Shown in pieces: positions 1 to 11,101 of a stretch of 64,000 nucleotides of DNA (position 1 is the stretch's first letter; each line of letters opens with the position of its first letter). The DNA comes from Thiomonas sp. FB-6 (GTDB lineage Bacteria; Pseudomonadota; Gammaproteobacteria; Burkholderiales; Burkholderiaceae_C). The position numbers were made by a program, and so were the translations under genes. The DNA is taken from assembly GCF_000377645.1 (NCBI RefSeq), contig NZ_KB898485.1, positions 1 through 64,000 of the forward strand, written 5' to 3'. The notes under the pieces were generated by a model that was not told the origin of the DNA, did not search any database, and saw only the letters and a list, made by a program, of their open reading frames with translations.

Positions 1-92
1 GGCCGTGCACGGCGCTCACTGGACTGCCCTCCTCGCTACGCTCGACTCCCCGAGGGAGTGGAGCGCCGCTTCGGAGCGGCCGTGCACGGCGC

Positions 93-95
<3 letters not shown>
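1..95. repeat. Direct repeat flanking a GC-rich element at the end of the FAD oxidase gene
   Basis: An 18-bp word (GGCCGTGCACGGCGCTCA) occurs at 1-18 and again at 78-95, 77 bp apart. The second copy contains the stop codon of the FAD-linked oxidase gene (TGA on the minus strand, 93-95). The DNA between the copies holds short palindromes such as CTCCCCGAGGGAG. The window starts inside or at the edge of this structure, so its left limit is unknown. Confidence 0.7.
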
Positions 96-2155
<2,060 letters not shown>

Positions 2156-2157
2156 CT

Positions 2158-3381
2158 ATGCGCGAGTGGACCGCCCGACCTGAAATGCTGCGCCTGCTGC
2201 GGGTGCTGAACGCGCTGCGCGAGCGCTTCGAGCAGTGCCGGCTGGCGCAGACGGCCGCCAGCCTGACCTTCACCACGCTGATCTCGCTGGTGCCCCTGCT
2301 GGCGGTGGGCCTGTCGCTGTTCACGGCCTTTCCCGCCTTTCACCAGATGCAGCAGCACCTGCAGCAGCGCCTGGCCAGCACCATGCTGCCGCCGCGCATC
2401 GCCGCCACCGTGCTGGGCTACCTGAACGCCTTCGCCGCACGCGCCGCCGGACTCGGCATCGCGGGGGTGGCCGGGCTGGCGCTGAGCGCCACCTCGCTGA
2501 TGCTCACGGTGGACCGCGCCCTCAACGGCATCTGGTTCACCGCGCGCCCGCGCCCGCTGGGCCAGCGCGTGCTGCTGTACTGGGCGGCGCTGACCCTGGG
2601 GCCGCTGGCCATGGGCTCCACGCTGGCCGTGTCCTGGGCGGCGCTGGCCTCGCGCCACGGGCTGCTGCACCACATGCCGGGCGCGGCCGGCGCCTTCCTG
2701 ACCGCGCTGTCGTGGCTGTTCGTGGCGCTGGCGCTGGGCGCGCTGTACCGCTTCTCCCCCAACGCCGACGTGCGCTGGCCGGACGCGCTGGGCGGGGCCG
2801 CGCTGGCCGCCGTGGGCTTCGGACTGGCCGGACGCGTGTTCACCTGGTACGTGGGCAGCGCGGCGAATTTCACCGCGGTGTACGGCACCTTCGCGGCGCT
2901 GCCCATGTTCCTGCTGTGGATCTACACCAGCTGGATGGTCGTGCTGCTCGGCGCGATGGTCGCCGCCCATCTGCCGCTGCTGCGCCTGCACGCGCAGCCG
3001 CACGCGCGCGGGGCCGGAGCCGAGTTCCTGCTGGCGCTGCGCCTGCTGCGCCTGCTCGAACAGGCGCGCGGCGCGGGCGACGCCGGGCGCGACATCCTCG
3101 CGCTGGGCTCCAGCCTGCGCTGCGACCCGCTGCACCTGCGTCCGCTGCTGGATCTGCTGGAGCGCCTGGGCTGGGTGGGCCGCGTGGCGCCCGTCCCCCG
3201 CCACCGCTGGGTGCGCTGGGCCCTGCTCGTCGATCCGCGCCAGGCGCCGGCCCAGACCCTGCTGGACCAGCTGGTGCTGGATCACCGCGCGGCCGCCAGC
3301 GGCTCGGCGCGCCTGGCGCAGGCCCTGGAGCCGCTGCAGGCCCTCACCCTGCACGACCTGCTGCAACGCGAACCATCCTGA
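2158..3381 (+). CDS. YihY/BrkB-family inner-membrane protein
   Basis: 407 residues. The N-terminus has the family pattern QTAASLTFTTLISLVPLL, followed by about six hydrophobic segments up to residue ~275, with the conserved TAVYGTFAALPMFLLWIYTSW stretch region near 240-260. A soluble winged-helix-like tail of about 120 residues follows. YihY/BrkB proteins are inner-membrane proteins of uncertain function, although BrkB was first linked to serum resistance and YihY was once misnamed RNase BN. ATG 2158 is used; an in-frame ATG at 2185 is possible. The gene is divergent from wrbA. Confidence 0.85.
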   Translation: MREWTARPEMLRLLRVLNALRERFEQCRLAQTAASLTFTTLISLVPLLAVGLSLFTAFPAFHQMQQHLQQRLASTMLPPRIAATVLGYLNAFAARAAGLGIAGVAGLALSATSLMLTVDRALNGIWFTARPRPLGQRVLLYWAALTLGPLAMGSTLAVSWAALASRHGLLHHMPGAAGAFLTALSWLFVALALGALYRFSPNADVRWPDALGGAALAAVGFGLAGRVFTWYVGSAANFTAVYGTFAALPMFLLWIYTSWMVVLLGAMVAAHLPLLRLHAQPHARGAGAEFLLALRLLRLLEQARGAGDAGRDILALGSSLRCDPLHLRPLLDLLERLGWVGRVAPVPRHRWVRWALLVDPRQAPAQTLLDQLVLDHRAAASGSARLAQALEPLQALTLHDLLQREPS

Positions 3382-3386
3382 CGCGG

Positions 3387-3400
3387 GCGGGCCGGCCCGC
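3387..3400. terminator. Perfect 14-bp palindrome behind the yihY-like stop codon
   Basis: GCGGGCCGGCCCGC lies 5 bp after the stop of the YihY-like gene. It could fold as a short hairpin and stop transcription, but there is no T-run, so this is a weak call. Confidence 0.3.
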
Positions 3401-3551
3401 GGCCTATAACCCTGCCGGCGCACGGGTTCTGGCTGGCGCGTGGACGCCGGGGCGGTGCACAATGGGCTCACGCCCGGGTTCCCTCCCCGCGGGAGGCCGG
3501 TCATGCCGCGCGAACTCGCGGGGCGCCCTATTGCCGACTCGAGGCGCGAAC

Positions 3552-3977
3552 ATGCAGATCACGGTCCATCGGGGTCCCGAGCTCTGGCGCGAGCCCCGCA
3601 GCCTGGCCGCGGCCACCTACAACCTGGCGCGCACGCTGCAGATGCGCAGCGCCAACGGCGTGGCCTTCGTCCCCATCCGCAGCCTGCAGGTGCTGGCCAT
3701 CGTCGACCGCGAGGAATTCGTGTTCGTGGACAGCCAGCAGCGCGCGCTCGCCCTGCTGGCCTGGGAGCGCCTGCGCCCCGACCACCGCAGCGGCCTGGAC
3801 CAGCCGGTGGAGTTCGAGGCCGTGGGCTACGGCGAGCCCGCGCGCGACGCCATGCTGCGCCTGCCACGCGAGTTCCACGAGGCCTTGCGCACCCTGGCGC
3901 TGCGGCGGCGCAACGAGCAGCCCGCCACGCTGCTGCACCTGCCCACGCGAGGCGGGCAGCCGCGGCGCGGCGCCTGA
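3552..3977 (+). CDS. Conserved hypothetical protein, 141 aa
   Basis: I do not recognise a named domain. The protein is soluble, has no signal peptide and starts MQITVHRGPELWREPRSLAA. Its middle (VAFVPIRSLQVLAIVDREEF, then VFVDSQ) alternates hydrophobic and charged residues like a small beta-rich fold. The tail is rich in Arg and Gly. Codon use is strongly GC3-biased like neighbouring genes, which supports real coding. ATG 3552 is the first methionine of the plausible protein; the long open frame upstream is an overlap shadow of yihY. The 170 bp before it hold only the palindrome and possible -10-like TATAAC/CACAAT words. Confidence 0.6.
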   Translation: MQITVHRGPELWREPRSLAAATYNLARTLQMRSANGVAFVPIRSLQVLAIVDREEFVFVDSQQRALALLAWERLRPDHRSGLDQPVEFEAVGYGEPARDAMLRLPREFHEALRTLALRRRNEQPATLLHLPTRGGQPRRGA

Positions 3978-3985
3978 GCGCGCGC

Positions 3986-4291
3986 CTACTCGTCGTCGCC
4001 GAGTTCCGGGTCCCAGCCGCGCTCGCGCGCCTGCTCGACGGCCCGCTCGTAGATGGCGCGGTGGCGCGCCAGCAGATCGGCGGGCAGGCGGCTCGGCAGG
4101 CCGCCATGGCGGTCCCAGGCCTGGTCGACGCGCTGTGCGAGTTCCTGCATGCGGCCCAGGGTCCAGCCGGCGCAGTCCTCGGTGTCGGCAATCAAGCCGA
4201 ACACCCGCGCGTCCAGCACGATGCGCCCGAGCTGGGTCAGGCCGTGGCGGTCGGCGTCGAGGCCGGGGTAGACGGATGCGGATGAATTCAT
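3986..4291 (-). CDS. Small conserved hypothetical protein coupled to carbonic anhydrase, 101 aa
   Basis: 101 residues, MNSSASVYPGLDADRHGLTQ onward, mostly helical and acidic at the C-terminus (ELGDDE). No motif I can name. The start ATG (4289-4291) overlaps the stop of the carbonic anhydrase gene as ATGA, so it is very probably co-translated with it. The conserved-looking patch 'IADTEDCAGWTLGRMQEL' could be a binding surface. The role is unknown; coupling to can suggests an accessory job in CO2/bicarbonate handling, but this is context only. Confidence 0.65.
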   Translation of the reverse strand: MNSSASVYPGLDADRHGLTQLGRIVLDARVFGLIADTEDCAGWTLGRMQELAQRVDQAWDRHGGLPSRLPADLLARHRAIYERAVEQARERGWDPELGDDE

Positions 4292-4968
4292 CGGATGGCT
4301 CCTCGGGCCCCGTGGTCGACGAATGCCAAGGCCGAGACGAAACGCTCGGCCAGCGCCTGTCCCCCGCGCACGGCCAGGCCCAGGTCGCGCAGCAGGCCGT
4401 CCTTCAGGCCGTAGCAGCAGGCGTGCACTTCCACGTGCTGACCCCTGGCCCAGGCGTCCTGCAGCACGGTGGTGCGGCACACGTTGTGCGCCTGCTCGAG
4501 GGCATTGAGTTCGCACAGGCGGTCCCAGCGCTGCTCCGCGGGCAGCGCGGCCAGGCGCGCCGCGTGGCGCTCGATGACGTCGCCGACGTGGCCCAGCCAG
4601 TTGTCCACCAGCCCCACCCGCGCGCCGTCCAGCGCCGCCTTCACGCCGCCGCAGCCGTAGTGCCCGACGACCAGGATGTGCTGGACCCTCAGCACGTCGA
4701 CCGCGAACTGCAGCGTGGACAGGGAGTTCATGTCCGAGTGCGGCATCACGTTGGCCACGTTGCGATGCACGAACACCTCGCCCGGCGCGAGGTCGATGAC
4801 CTCGTTGGCGGGAACCCGGGAATCCGCGCAGCCGATCCAGAAATACTTCGGCGCCTGCTGGCGCGCCAGGGTCGGAAAAAAATCCGGGCGGGTCTCGTTG
4901 ACACGGCGTACCCAGCGCCGGTTGTTGTCGAACAGCGCGGCGTAGTCGGGATCGAATTCCTGGTGCAT
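4288..4968 (-). CDS. can: Beta-class carbonic anhydrase
   Basis: 226 residues, typical of E. coli Can-type enzymes. Zinc ligands are visible as C47-x-D49-x-R51 (CADSR) and H103-x-x-C106 (GHYGCGG). The conserved HRNVAN segment lies at 68-73. The enzyme interconverts CO2 and bicarbonate in the cytoplasm, supplying bicarbonate for carboxylases. The stop overlaps the start of the small downstream gene by 4 bp. The 134 bp separating it from the porin stop hold a strong inverted repeat (5055-5089) but no other gene. Confidence 0.95.
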   Translation of the reverse strand: MHQEFDPDYAALFDNNRRWVRRVNETRPDFFPTLARQQAPKYFWIGCADSRVPANEVIDLAPGEVFVHRNVANVMPHSDMNSLSTLQFAVDVLRVQHILVVGHYGCGGVKAALDGARVGLVDNWLGHVGDVIERHAARLAALPAEQRWDRLCELNALEQAHNVCRTTVLQDAWARGQHVEVHACCYGLKDGLLRDLGLAVRGGQALAERFVSALAFVDHGARGAIR

Positions 4969-5054
4969 GAAGGTCCTGTTGCTGGTTTCGAGCGCAATGC
5001 TAGTGCACTACCTCATGCCGGCCTCGTGAGCAAGCAACGACCCCTCGGCGCATG

Positions 5055-5089
5055 GGCGCATGGCCCGTGGGGATTGTGGGCCATGCGCC
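5055..5089. terminator. 12-bp perfect inverted repeat between can and the porin gene
   Basis: GGCGCATGGCCC (5055-5066) and GGGCCATGCGCC (5078-5089) are exact inverted copies with an 11-nt loop. This is a very stable hairpin lying behind the porin stop and upstream of can. It lacks a T-tract. It may terminate porin transcription. The surrounding words (CCCCTCGGCGC... CCCGTGGGGATT) recur near 21615-21660. Confidence 0.55.
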
Positions 5090-5102
5090 ACGGGGCAGGG
5101 AT

Positions 5103-6293
5103 TCAGAAACTGTGCGAAAGGCCCAGCGCGACGCCGTTGGAATTGTGCCCGATGATGCCGTGCACGACGTCGCCGGCGGCCCCCACCGCCAGGTCGGTGC
5201 CCAGGCGCGCCGGTGTCGCGCCCTCGTTCACGATGTGCGCCGCCGACAGGTACAGCTGGGTGCGCGGCGACAGCGCATGGCTGTAGCCCAGTGCGTACTG
5301 GGTGGCATGCGAGGTCTGCAGCCGCGTGGGCCTGGGAGCCATGGAATCGGCGTAGCGTCCGACCGAGGCCATCAGCTTGCCCTGGCCCAGCGGCAGGCGC
5401 AGGCCCAGGTTGAGCACGCTCTGGTCGCCGTTGGCGCCGTCGGCGCTTCCCTGCTCGCCGTGCAGGAACAGGTCCAGCGCCCCGAGGCTCAGGCCGGCAT
5501 GGGCCGTCCACAGCTGGTAGGTGTCGCCGAGCGAGGGCCCCGACACCGCGCGGGCGTGCTGCCAGCGGGCCCAGTCGGCACCCAGCCGCCACGCGCCGAC
5601 GCGGTACTGCGCGCCGACCAGCAGGGCGGCGGGATCGCGCGCATCGTCGGGATCGTTCCAGGCCCGCGCGCCGCGCGCGTGGGGCGAGTACTGCGCCTGC
5701 AGGCCGAATCCGCCGGCCTCGGGGGAGATCCAGCTCAGCGCCTGGCTGGCGCGCCCCATGTCCGCGCCGATGCGGTTGTTGCCGACCAGCGAGAGGTTGC
5801 CCACCTGGCCCAGGTAGGCATTGTCGAAGGCATCGCCCTGGCCCAGATGCTGGTTGACCAGCGTGACCTGGCGACCCATGCGCAAACTGCCCAGGCTTCC
5901 GGAAAGGCCGAGCCAGGACTCGCGCTGCATGAAACCCCCGCCGGAACAGTAGGGATCGCCGCCGGAGTCGAGCTGGTTCAGCCCCACGCCGCAAAAGCCC
6001 GTTTCCGCCTTGAAATCCAGCCTCAGGCCGGGCAGCAGCGCGCTGCTGCCGCGCAGCCCCAGGCGCGAACCGGTCACCCCGCCGGCCCCCATGCCGGTCA
6101 GGGAGGTGGCGACGGGGGGCGCGTCGGGGTCGCGGGAATGCTGGCGCACGCCGCTGAAGCGCGCGACGCTGACGTCGATGGAGCCGTAGAGTTGGAGCGT
6201 GGAGTCTTCCTGCGCCTGGGCGCTGGCGCAGCAGAGGCAGCCGGCGCAGCAGGCGGCGGCGCCACCGTGGACAAGCCATCGGATGGGTTTCAT
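5103..6293 (-). CDS. Gram-negative porin (general bacterial porin, Burkholderiales type)
   Basis: 396 residues. A signal peptide is clear (MKPIRWLVHGG...SAQAQ), followed by QEDSTLQLYGSIDVSVARFSG, the typical first strand of a Neisseria/Bordetella-type trimeric porin. The protein ends with a terminal Phe (LSHSF), the outer-membrane beta-barrel sorting signal. The middle contains repeated amphipathic strands and the family RLGLRGS motif. It would form a diffusion pore for small hydrophilic solutes. ATG 6293 is chosen over upstream frame extensions because it starts the signal peptide. The 5' region contains TGGTC-GA-GACCA (6306-6317) and a small hairpin at 6369-6384. Confidence 0.9.
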   Translation of the reverse strand: MKPIRWLVHGGAAACCAGCLCCASAQAQEDSTLQLYGSIDVSVARFSGVRQHSRDPDAPPVATSLTGMGAGGVTGSRLGLRGSSALLPGLRLDFKAETGFCGVGLNQLDSGGDPYCSGGGFMQRESWLGLSGSLGSLRMGRQVTLVNQHLGQGDAFDNAYLGQVGNLSLVGNNRIGADMGRASQALSWISPEAGGFGLQAQYSPHARGARAWNDPDDARDPAALLVGAQYRVGAWRLGADWARWQHARAVSGPSLGDTYQLWTAHAGLSLGALDLFLHGEQGSADGANGDQSVLNLGLRLPLGQGKLMASVGRYADSMAPRPTRLQTSHATQYALGYSHALSPRTQLYLSAAHIVNEGATPARLGTDLAVGAAGDVVHGIIGHNSNGVALGLSHSF

Positions 6294-6368
6294 GGTCGTT
6301 TCGCGTGGTCGAGACCAAGGGTCTTCGTTCACGCCGCGACCAGGGTCTGCGGCATGCTCCTCCGCGCG

Positions 6369-6384
6369 CCCTCGATTGCGAGGG
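6369..6384. other. Short hairpin (CCCTCG-ATTG-CGAGGG) upstream of the porin gene
   Basis: A 6-bp stem with an ATTG tetraloop lies about 76 bp upstream of the porin start codon. It could sit in the porin 5' leader. Apart from this and TGGTCGAGACCA at 6306-6317, I see no recognisable control site in 6294-6523. Confidence 0.3.
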
Positions 6385-6523
6385 GGAGGAGCAGCTTGTA
6401 GGACCGGCGAGGCCCGCGCACGGGCCACGCCCCCGCGCCCCGACGGGCTTAGGGGTCAACGGGTCATGCTGTATCCGCGCAACAGGGGCCCGGGCAGGCG
6501 CCCGGCCGGCCCGGCCCCTGGGC

Positions 6524-7483
6524 TCAGGCCCCGCACAGGCGCGCGCGCGCCGCCTGGTACTCGGCCTGCAGGCGCTGCACCAGGGCGCGCGCCGGCAGCA
6601 CCTCGCGCACCGCGCCGATGCCTTGCCCGCAGCCCCAGATGTCCTTCCAGGCCTTGGCGCCGCCGATGGCGGCGGCGAAGTCCATCTGGCTGGGATCGCC
6701 CGCCGGCAGGTGCTCGGGGTCCAGCCCGGCCGCCACGATGGAGCCGCGCAGGTAGTTGCCCAGCACCCCGGTGAACAGGCTGGAATAGACGATGTCGCGC
6801 GCGCTGGAATCGACCACCATCTGCTTGTAGGCGCTCATCGCGCGCGCTTCCTCGGTGGCGATGAAGGCGCTGCCCATGTAGGCCAGGTCGGCGCCCATCG
6901 CCTGGGCGGCGAGAATGGATTCGCCGCGCGCGATGGCGCCCGACAGCACCAGGGGTCCGTCGAACCAGGCGCGGATTTCCTGCACCAGCGCGAAGGGCGA
7001 CAGCGTGCCGGCATGCCCTCCCGCGCCGGCCGCCACCGCGATGAGCCCGTCGGCCCCCTTCTCGACGGCCTTGTGCGCGAAACGGTCGTCGATCACGTCG
7101 TGCAGCACGATGCCGCCCCAGGAGTGCACCGCCTGGTTCACTTCCGGGCGCGCGCCCAGCGAGGTGATGACCAGCGGCACGCGGTAGCGCGCGCACAGCT
7201 CCATGTCGTGCTCGAGACGCTCGTTGCTGCGGTGCACGATCTGGTTCACCGCGAAGGGCGCCGCCGGCTGCTCGGGGTGCTCACGGTCCCAGGCGGCCAG
7301 CGCCTCGGTGACCTGCGCCAGCCACTCGTCGAGCTGGGAGGCCGGACGGGCGTTGAGCGCCGGGAAGCTGCCGACGATGCCCGCGGTGCATTGCGCGATC
7401 ACCAGTTCCGGGTTGGAGATGATGAACAGCGGCGAGCCGATCACCGGCAGGCGCAGGCGGGACAGGACGGTGGGCAGGGACAT
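6524..7483 (-). CDS. Nitronate monooxygenase (2-nitropropane dioxygenase family)
   Basis: 319 residues with a TIM-barrel FMN fold. Visible family features are LPVIGSPLFIISNPELVIA at the N-terminus, the GADGLIAVAAGAGGHAG phosphate-binding segment (about 165-180) and the ADLAYMGSAFIATEEA segment. It oxidises alkyl nitronates to carbonyl compounds and nitrite. The start ATG 7483 (MSLPTVLSRL) lies 2 bp behind the acyl-CoA dehydrogenase stop, so it is the last gene of the etfBA block. Such genes often accompany fatty-acid operons, though whether nitronates are the true substrate here is unknown. Confidence 0.88.
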   Translation of the reverse strand: MSLPTVLSRLRLPVIGSPLFIISNPELVIAQCTAGIVGSFPALNARPASQLDEWLAQVTEALAAWDREHPEQPAAPFAVNQIVHRSNERLEHDMELCARYRVPLVITSLGARPEVNQAVHSWGGIVLHDVIDDRFAHKAVEKGADGLIAVAAGAGGHAGTLSPFALVQEIRAWFDGPLVLSGAIARGESILAAQAMGADLAYMGSAFIATEEARAMSAYKQMVVDSSARDIVYSSLFTGVLGNYLRGSIVAAGLDPEHLPAGDPSQMDFAAAIGGAKAWKDIWGCGQGIGAVREVLPARALVQRLQAEYQAARARLCGA

Positions 7484-7485
7484 GC

Positions 7486-9273
7486 TCAGAAGGCCTCGGC
7501 GGGAAGCGCCATCACGCTGTCGGCGCCGTCGACGACGGCGTCGCGCAACGCCGCGCAGCGCGGCAGCAGGTGCACGCAGAAGAACTCCGCGGTGGTCTGC
7601 TTGGCGCGGGCGAAATCGCCCTCCTCGGCCGGCAGCGCCTCGGCGGCCAGCCAGGCGCGCGCCATCTGCCAGGCGGCGAACAGATAGCCGCACAGCATCA
7701 GGTAGGGCACGCTGCCGGCGTAGGCGCTGGCGGGCTGTTCGGCGCCGTGGGCCACCAGGAACTCGACCACTTCGTCGTAGGCGCGCAGCGCATCGTCCAG
7801 GCGGGCCCCCATCGTGCGCGCGGCGGGCTGCGGGCGGGCCGCAAGTTCCTGCCGGGTGGCGCGCACGTGCTCGCCGAAGACGCGGGCCAGCGCACCGGCG
7901 TCACGCAGGGTCTTGCGTCCGACCAGGTCGTTGGCCTGGATGGCCGTGGTGCCTTCGTAGATGGGCAGGATGCGCGCGTCGCGGTAATGCTGCGCGGCGC
8001 CCGTCTCCTCGATGAAACCCATGCCCCCGTGCACCTGCACGCCCAGCGAGGTGACCTCGAGGCTGATCTCTGTGCTGAAGCCCTTGACCACCGGCACCAG
8101 GAACTCGTAGGCGGCGGTGTGGGCGGCGCGGCGCGAGGCGTCGGACTCGCCGATGCCCAGGTCGTGAAGCCCGGCGGCCACCAGGGCCAGCGCGCGCGAG
8201 CCCTCGGCGAGCGCGCGCATGGTCATGAGCATGCGCCGCACGTCCGGGTGGTGCACGATGGTCGTGGACTCACGCGCGCCCGGCGGGCGCGACTGCACGC
8301 GCAGGCGCGCGTAGGCCGCCGCCTGCTGGTAGGCGCGCTCGGCCAGGCCCACACCCTGCATGCCCACCGCGTAGCGCGCGGCGTTCATCATGATGAACAT
8401 GAACTCCAGGCCGCGCCCGGGCTCGCCCACCATCTCGGCGATGGCGCCGGGGCCGACCTCGCCCTTGTCGTCGCCGTACAGCAGCACCGCGGTCGGGCTG
8501 GCCTTGATGCCCAGCTTGTGCTCCAGCGACGCGCACCAGACGTCGTTGCGTCGCCCGTCCTCGAGCACCTTCGGCGCGATGAACAGCGAAATGCCCTTGA
8601 CCCCCGCGGGGGCGTCCGGCAGCCGCGCCAGCACCAGGTGGACGATGTTGTCCGCCATGTCGTGCTCGCCGTAGGTGATGAAGATCTTCTGCCCGAACAG
8701 CCGGTAGCTTCCGTCCTCCTGCGGCACCGCGCGGGTGCGCACCAGCGCGAGGTCGGAGCCGGCCTGCGGCTCGGTCAGGTTCATCGTTCCGGTCCACTCG
8801 CCCGACACCAGGCGCGGCAGGTAGCGCGCCTGCTGCGCCGGCGAGCCGGCGGTGAGCAGCGCCTCGATGGCGCCGTCGGTGAGCAGCGGGCACAGCGCGA
8901 AACTGAGATTGGCGCTGTTGAGCATCTCGTTGCAGGCCGCGCCGATCAGCTTGGGCAGGCCCTGGCCGCCGTGCTCCTGCGGGTGCTGCAGGCCCTGCCA
9001 GCCGCCCTGGATGAAGCTGGCGTAGGCCTCGCGGAATCCGGGCGAGGTGCTCACCACGCCGTCCTTCCAGTTCGAGGGCTGGGTGTCGCCGGACCGATTC
9101 AGCGGAGCCACGACCTCGCGCGTGAAACGCGCGCATTCCTCGAGCACCGCCGCCGCCGTCTCGGCGTCGGCGCCGGCTTCGCGGTAGGCGGGCGTGGCCG
9201 CCACGTCGTCGAGCCCGGCGAGCTTGCCGAGCACGAACATCATGTCCCTCACCGGGGCGTTGTAGTCACTCAT
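7486..9273 (-). CDS. Acyl-CoA dehydrogenase, long (~600 aa, DmdC/FadE-like) form
   Basis: 595 residues, longer than classical 380-residue acyl-CoA dehydrogenases, with the extra C-terminal domain of the DmdC-like group. Family signatures include GTMNLTEPQAGSDLALVRTRA (FAD and substrate loop), KIFITYGEHDM, and a C-terminal GGMGFIEETGAAQHYRDARI with YEGTTAIQANDLVGRK, where the second Glu region is the usual catalytic base. It oxidises an acyl-CoA to the 2-enoyl-CoA and passes electrons to ETF, encoded just upstream by etfBA. Chain-length preference cannot be read. The spacing to etfA (58 bp) fits one operon. Confidence 0.9.
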   Translation of the reverse strand: MSDYNAPVRDMMFVLGKLAGLDDVAATPAYREAGADAETAAAVLEECARFTREVVAPLNRSGDTQPSNWKDGVVSTSPGFREAYASFIQGGWQGLQHPQEHGGQGLPKLIGAACNEMLNSANLSFALCPLLTDGAIEALLTAGSPAQQARYLPRLVSGEWTGTMNLTEPQAGSDLALVRTRAVPQEDGSYRLFGQKIFITYGEHDMADNIVHLVLARLPDAPAGVKGISLFIAPKVLEDGRRNDVWCASLEHKLGIKASPTAVLLYGDDKGEVGPGAIAEMVGEPGRGLEFMFIMMNAARYAVGMQGVGLAERAYQQAAAYARLRVQSRPPGARESTTIVHHPDVRRMLMTMRALAEGSRALALVAAGLHDLGIGESDASRRAAHTAAYEFLVPVVKGFSTEISLEVTSLGVQVHGGMGFIEETGAAQHYRDARILPIYEGTTAIQANDLVGRKTLRDAGALARVFGEHVRATRQELAARPQPAARTMGARLDDALRAYDEVVEFLVAHGAEQPASAYAGSVPYLMLCGYLFAAWQMARAWLAAEALPAEEGDFARAKQTTAEFFCVHLLPRCAALRDAVVDGADSVMALPAEAF

Positions 9274-9331
9274 CGGGGCATCCAGCAGGAAGATCCGGCC
9301 GGGGACCGCCCCGGCCCGGGGAAATCGGAGA

Positions 9332-10264
9332 TCAGAGCGCGCCCACCATCTCGGGCACCGCGGTGAACAGGTCGGCCACCAGTCCGTAGTCGGCCACGCC
9401 GAAGATCGGCGCCTCCTCGTCCTTGTTGATGGCCACGATCACCTTGGAGTCCTTCATGCCGGCCAGGTGCTGGATGGCCCCGGAGATGCCCACGGCCACG
9501 TACAGCTGCGGCGCGACGATCTTGCCCGTCTGCCCCACCTGCCAGTCGTTGGGCGCGTAGCCCGCGTCCACCGCGGCGCGGCTGGCGCCCAGCGCCGCTC
9601 CCAGCTTGTCGGCCAGCGGGGTCATCACGGCCTCGAAGTTCTCCTTCGAGCCCAGCCCGCGCCCGCCCGAGACCACGATCTTCGCGCCGCCGAGTTCCGG
9701 GCGCTCGCTCTTGGTCTGCTCGCGCCCGACCAGGCGGCTCTTGCCGCTGTCGGCCGCCGCTTGCACGTTCTCCACGGCGGCGCTGCCGCCTTCGGCGGCC
9801 ACCGGGTCGAAGCCGGTGGTGCGCACCGTGATCACCTTGACCTTGTCGGCGCTCTGCACGGTGGCGATGGCGTTGCCGGCGTAGATCGGGCGGTCGAAGG
9901 TGTCGGGGGCCAGCACGTGGATGATGTCGGAGACCTGCATCACGTCCAGCAGCGCGGCCACGCGCGGCATCACGTTCTTGCCCGAGGCCGTGGCCGGAGC
10001 CAGGATGTGGCTGTACGCGGGGGCCAGCGCCACGATCTGCGCCGCCAGGTTCTCCGCCAGCGCGTCGGCAAGCGCAGGCGCGTCGACGCACAGCACCTTG
10101 CTCACCCCGGCGATGCGCGCGGCCGCCTGCGCCGCGCCGGCGCAGCCGTGGCCTGCCACCAGCACGTGCACCTCGCCGCCGCAGGCGGCGGCCGCGGCCA
10201 CCGTGTTGAGGGTCGCCGCCTTGACGGCCTGGTTGTCGTGTTCGGCAATGACGAGTGCACTCAT
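9332..10264 (-). CDS. etfA: Electron transfer flavoprotein alpha subunit
   Basis: 310 residues, the normal EtfA length. The N-terminus ([20 protein letters not shown]) and the FAD-binding C-terminal domain ([41 protein letters not shown]) are textbook. With EtfB it accepts electrons from acyl-CoA dehydrogenases and delivers them to ETF:quinone oxidoreductase. The start lies one base behind the etfB stop, so translation is almost certainly coupled. Confidence 0.96.
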   Translation of the reverse strand: MSALVIAEHDNQAVKAATLNTVAAAAACGGEVHVLVAGHGCAGAAQAAARIAGVSKVLCVDAPALADALAENLAAQIVALAPAYSHILAPATASGKNVMPRVAALLDVMQVSDIIHVLAPDTFDRPIYAGNAIATVQSADKVKVITVRTTGFDPVAAEGGSAAVENVQAAADSGKSRLVGREQTKSERPELGGAKIVVSGGRGLGSKENFEAVMTPLADKLGAALGASRAAVDAGYAPNDWQVGQTGKIVAPQLYVAVGISGAIQHLAGMKDSKVIVAINKDEEAPIFGVADYGLVADLFTAVPEMVGAL

Positions 10265-10265
10265 C

Positions 10266-11015
10266 TCAGATCACCTTGGCTTCGTTCTTGAGCTTGGCCA
10301 CCAGCGTGGCCACGTCGGGCACCTTCACGCCGGCGCCGCGCTTCGGGGGCTCGGCCACCTTGAGCGTCTTCAGGCGCGGCGCCACGTCCACTCCCAGATC
10401 CTCGGGGCTGAGGGTGTCCAGGGGCTTTTTCTTCGCCTTCATGATGTTGGGCAGCGTCACGTAGCGCGGCTCGTTCAGGCGCAGGTCGGTGCTGACCACC
10501 AGCGGCAGCGCCAGCTCCAGCGTCTCCAGCCCGCCGTCCACCTCGCGCGTCACGCGCGCCTTGTCGCCGTCGAGCTCCACCCTGGAGGCGAAGGTGGCCT
10601 GGCCCCAGCCCAGCAGCGCCGCCAGCATCTGCGCGGTCTGGTTGCTGTCGTCGTCGATGGCCTGCTTGCCCAGGATCACCAGCCCAGGCTGCTCCTTGTC
10701 CACCAGCGCCTTGAGCAGCTTGGCCACCGCCAGCGGCTGCAGCTCGGCCTCGGTGCTCACCAGCACGCCGCGGTCGGCCCCGATGGCCAGCGCCGTGCGC
10801 AGCGTCTCCTGGCAGGCCGCCACCCCGGCGCTGAAGGCCACGATCTCGGTGGCCGCGCCCTTTTCCTTCAGGCGCACCGCCTCCTCCACCGCGATCTCGT
10901 CGAAGGGGTTCATGCTCATCTTCACCCCGGCGGTGTCCACTCCACTGCCGTCGGACTTCACGCGGACCTTCACGTTGTAGTCCACGACCCGCTTGACGGC
11001 GACCAGAACCTTCAT
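10266..11015 (-). CDS. etfB: Electron transfer flavoprotein beta subunit
   Basis: 249 residues, typical. The start [20 protein letters not shown] and the AMP-binding/ETF signature region around [10 protein letters not shown] and [20 protein letters not shown] are clear. It is the AMP-binding partner of EtfA. It is first in the etfB-etfA-acyl-CoA dehydrogenase-nitronate monooxygenase block and has its own promoter region (11080-11131) with a GAACGATCGTTC palindrome. The ribosome site is GAGGAGTCTGAGGC before ATG. Confidence 0.96.
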   Translation of the reverse strand: MKVLVAVKRVVDYNVKVRVKSDGSGVDTAGVKMSMNPFDEIAVEEAVRLKEKGAATEIVAFSAGVAACQETLRTALAIGADRGVLVSTEAELQPLAVAKLLKALVDKEQPGLVILGKQAIDDDSNQTAQMLAALLGWGQATFASRVELDGDKARVTREVDGGLETLELALPLVVSTDLRLNEPRYVTLPNIMKAKKKPLDTLSPEDLGVDVAPRLKTLKVAEPPKRGAGVKVPDVATLVAKLKNEAKVI

Positions 11016-11079
11016 GCCTCAGACTCCTCAGGAGATGACGGCCGCGCGGCGCCGCGAGCAGCGGCTGGCAGCCAAAAAC

Positions 11080-11091
11080 GAACGATCGTTC
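11080..11091. promoter_or_regulatory. Palindromic operator-like site GAACGATCGTTC upstream of etfB
   Basis: A perfect 12-bp palindrome in an A/T-rich patch (AAAAACGAACGATCGTTCTT) in otherwise GC-rich DNA. It sits 65-76 bp upstream of the etfB start and just downstream of the predicted -10, where a bound repressor would block initiation. The form resembles operators of TetR-family fatty-acid regulators of betaproteobacteria (FadP type, from memory), which is inference. Confidence 0.6.
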
Positions 11092-11101
11092 TTTTTTACG
11101 C

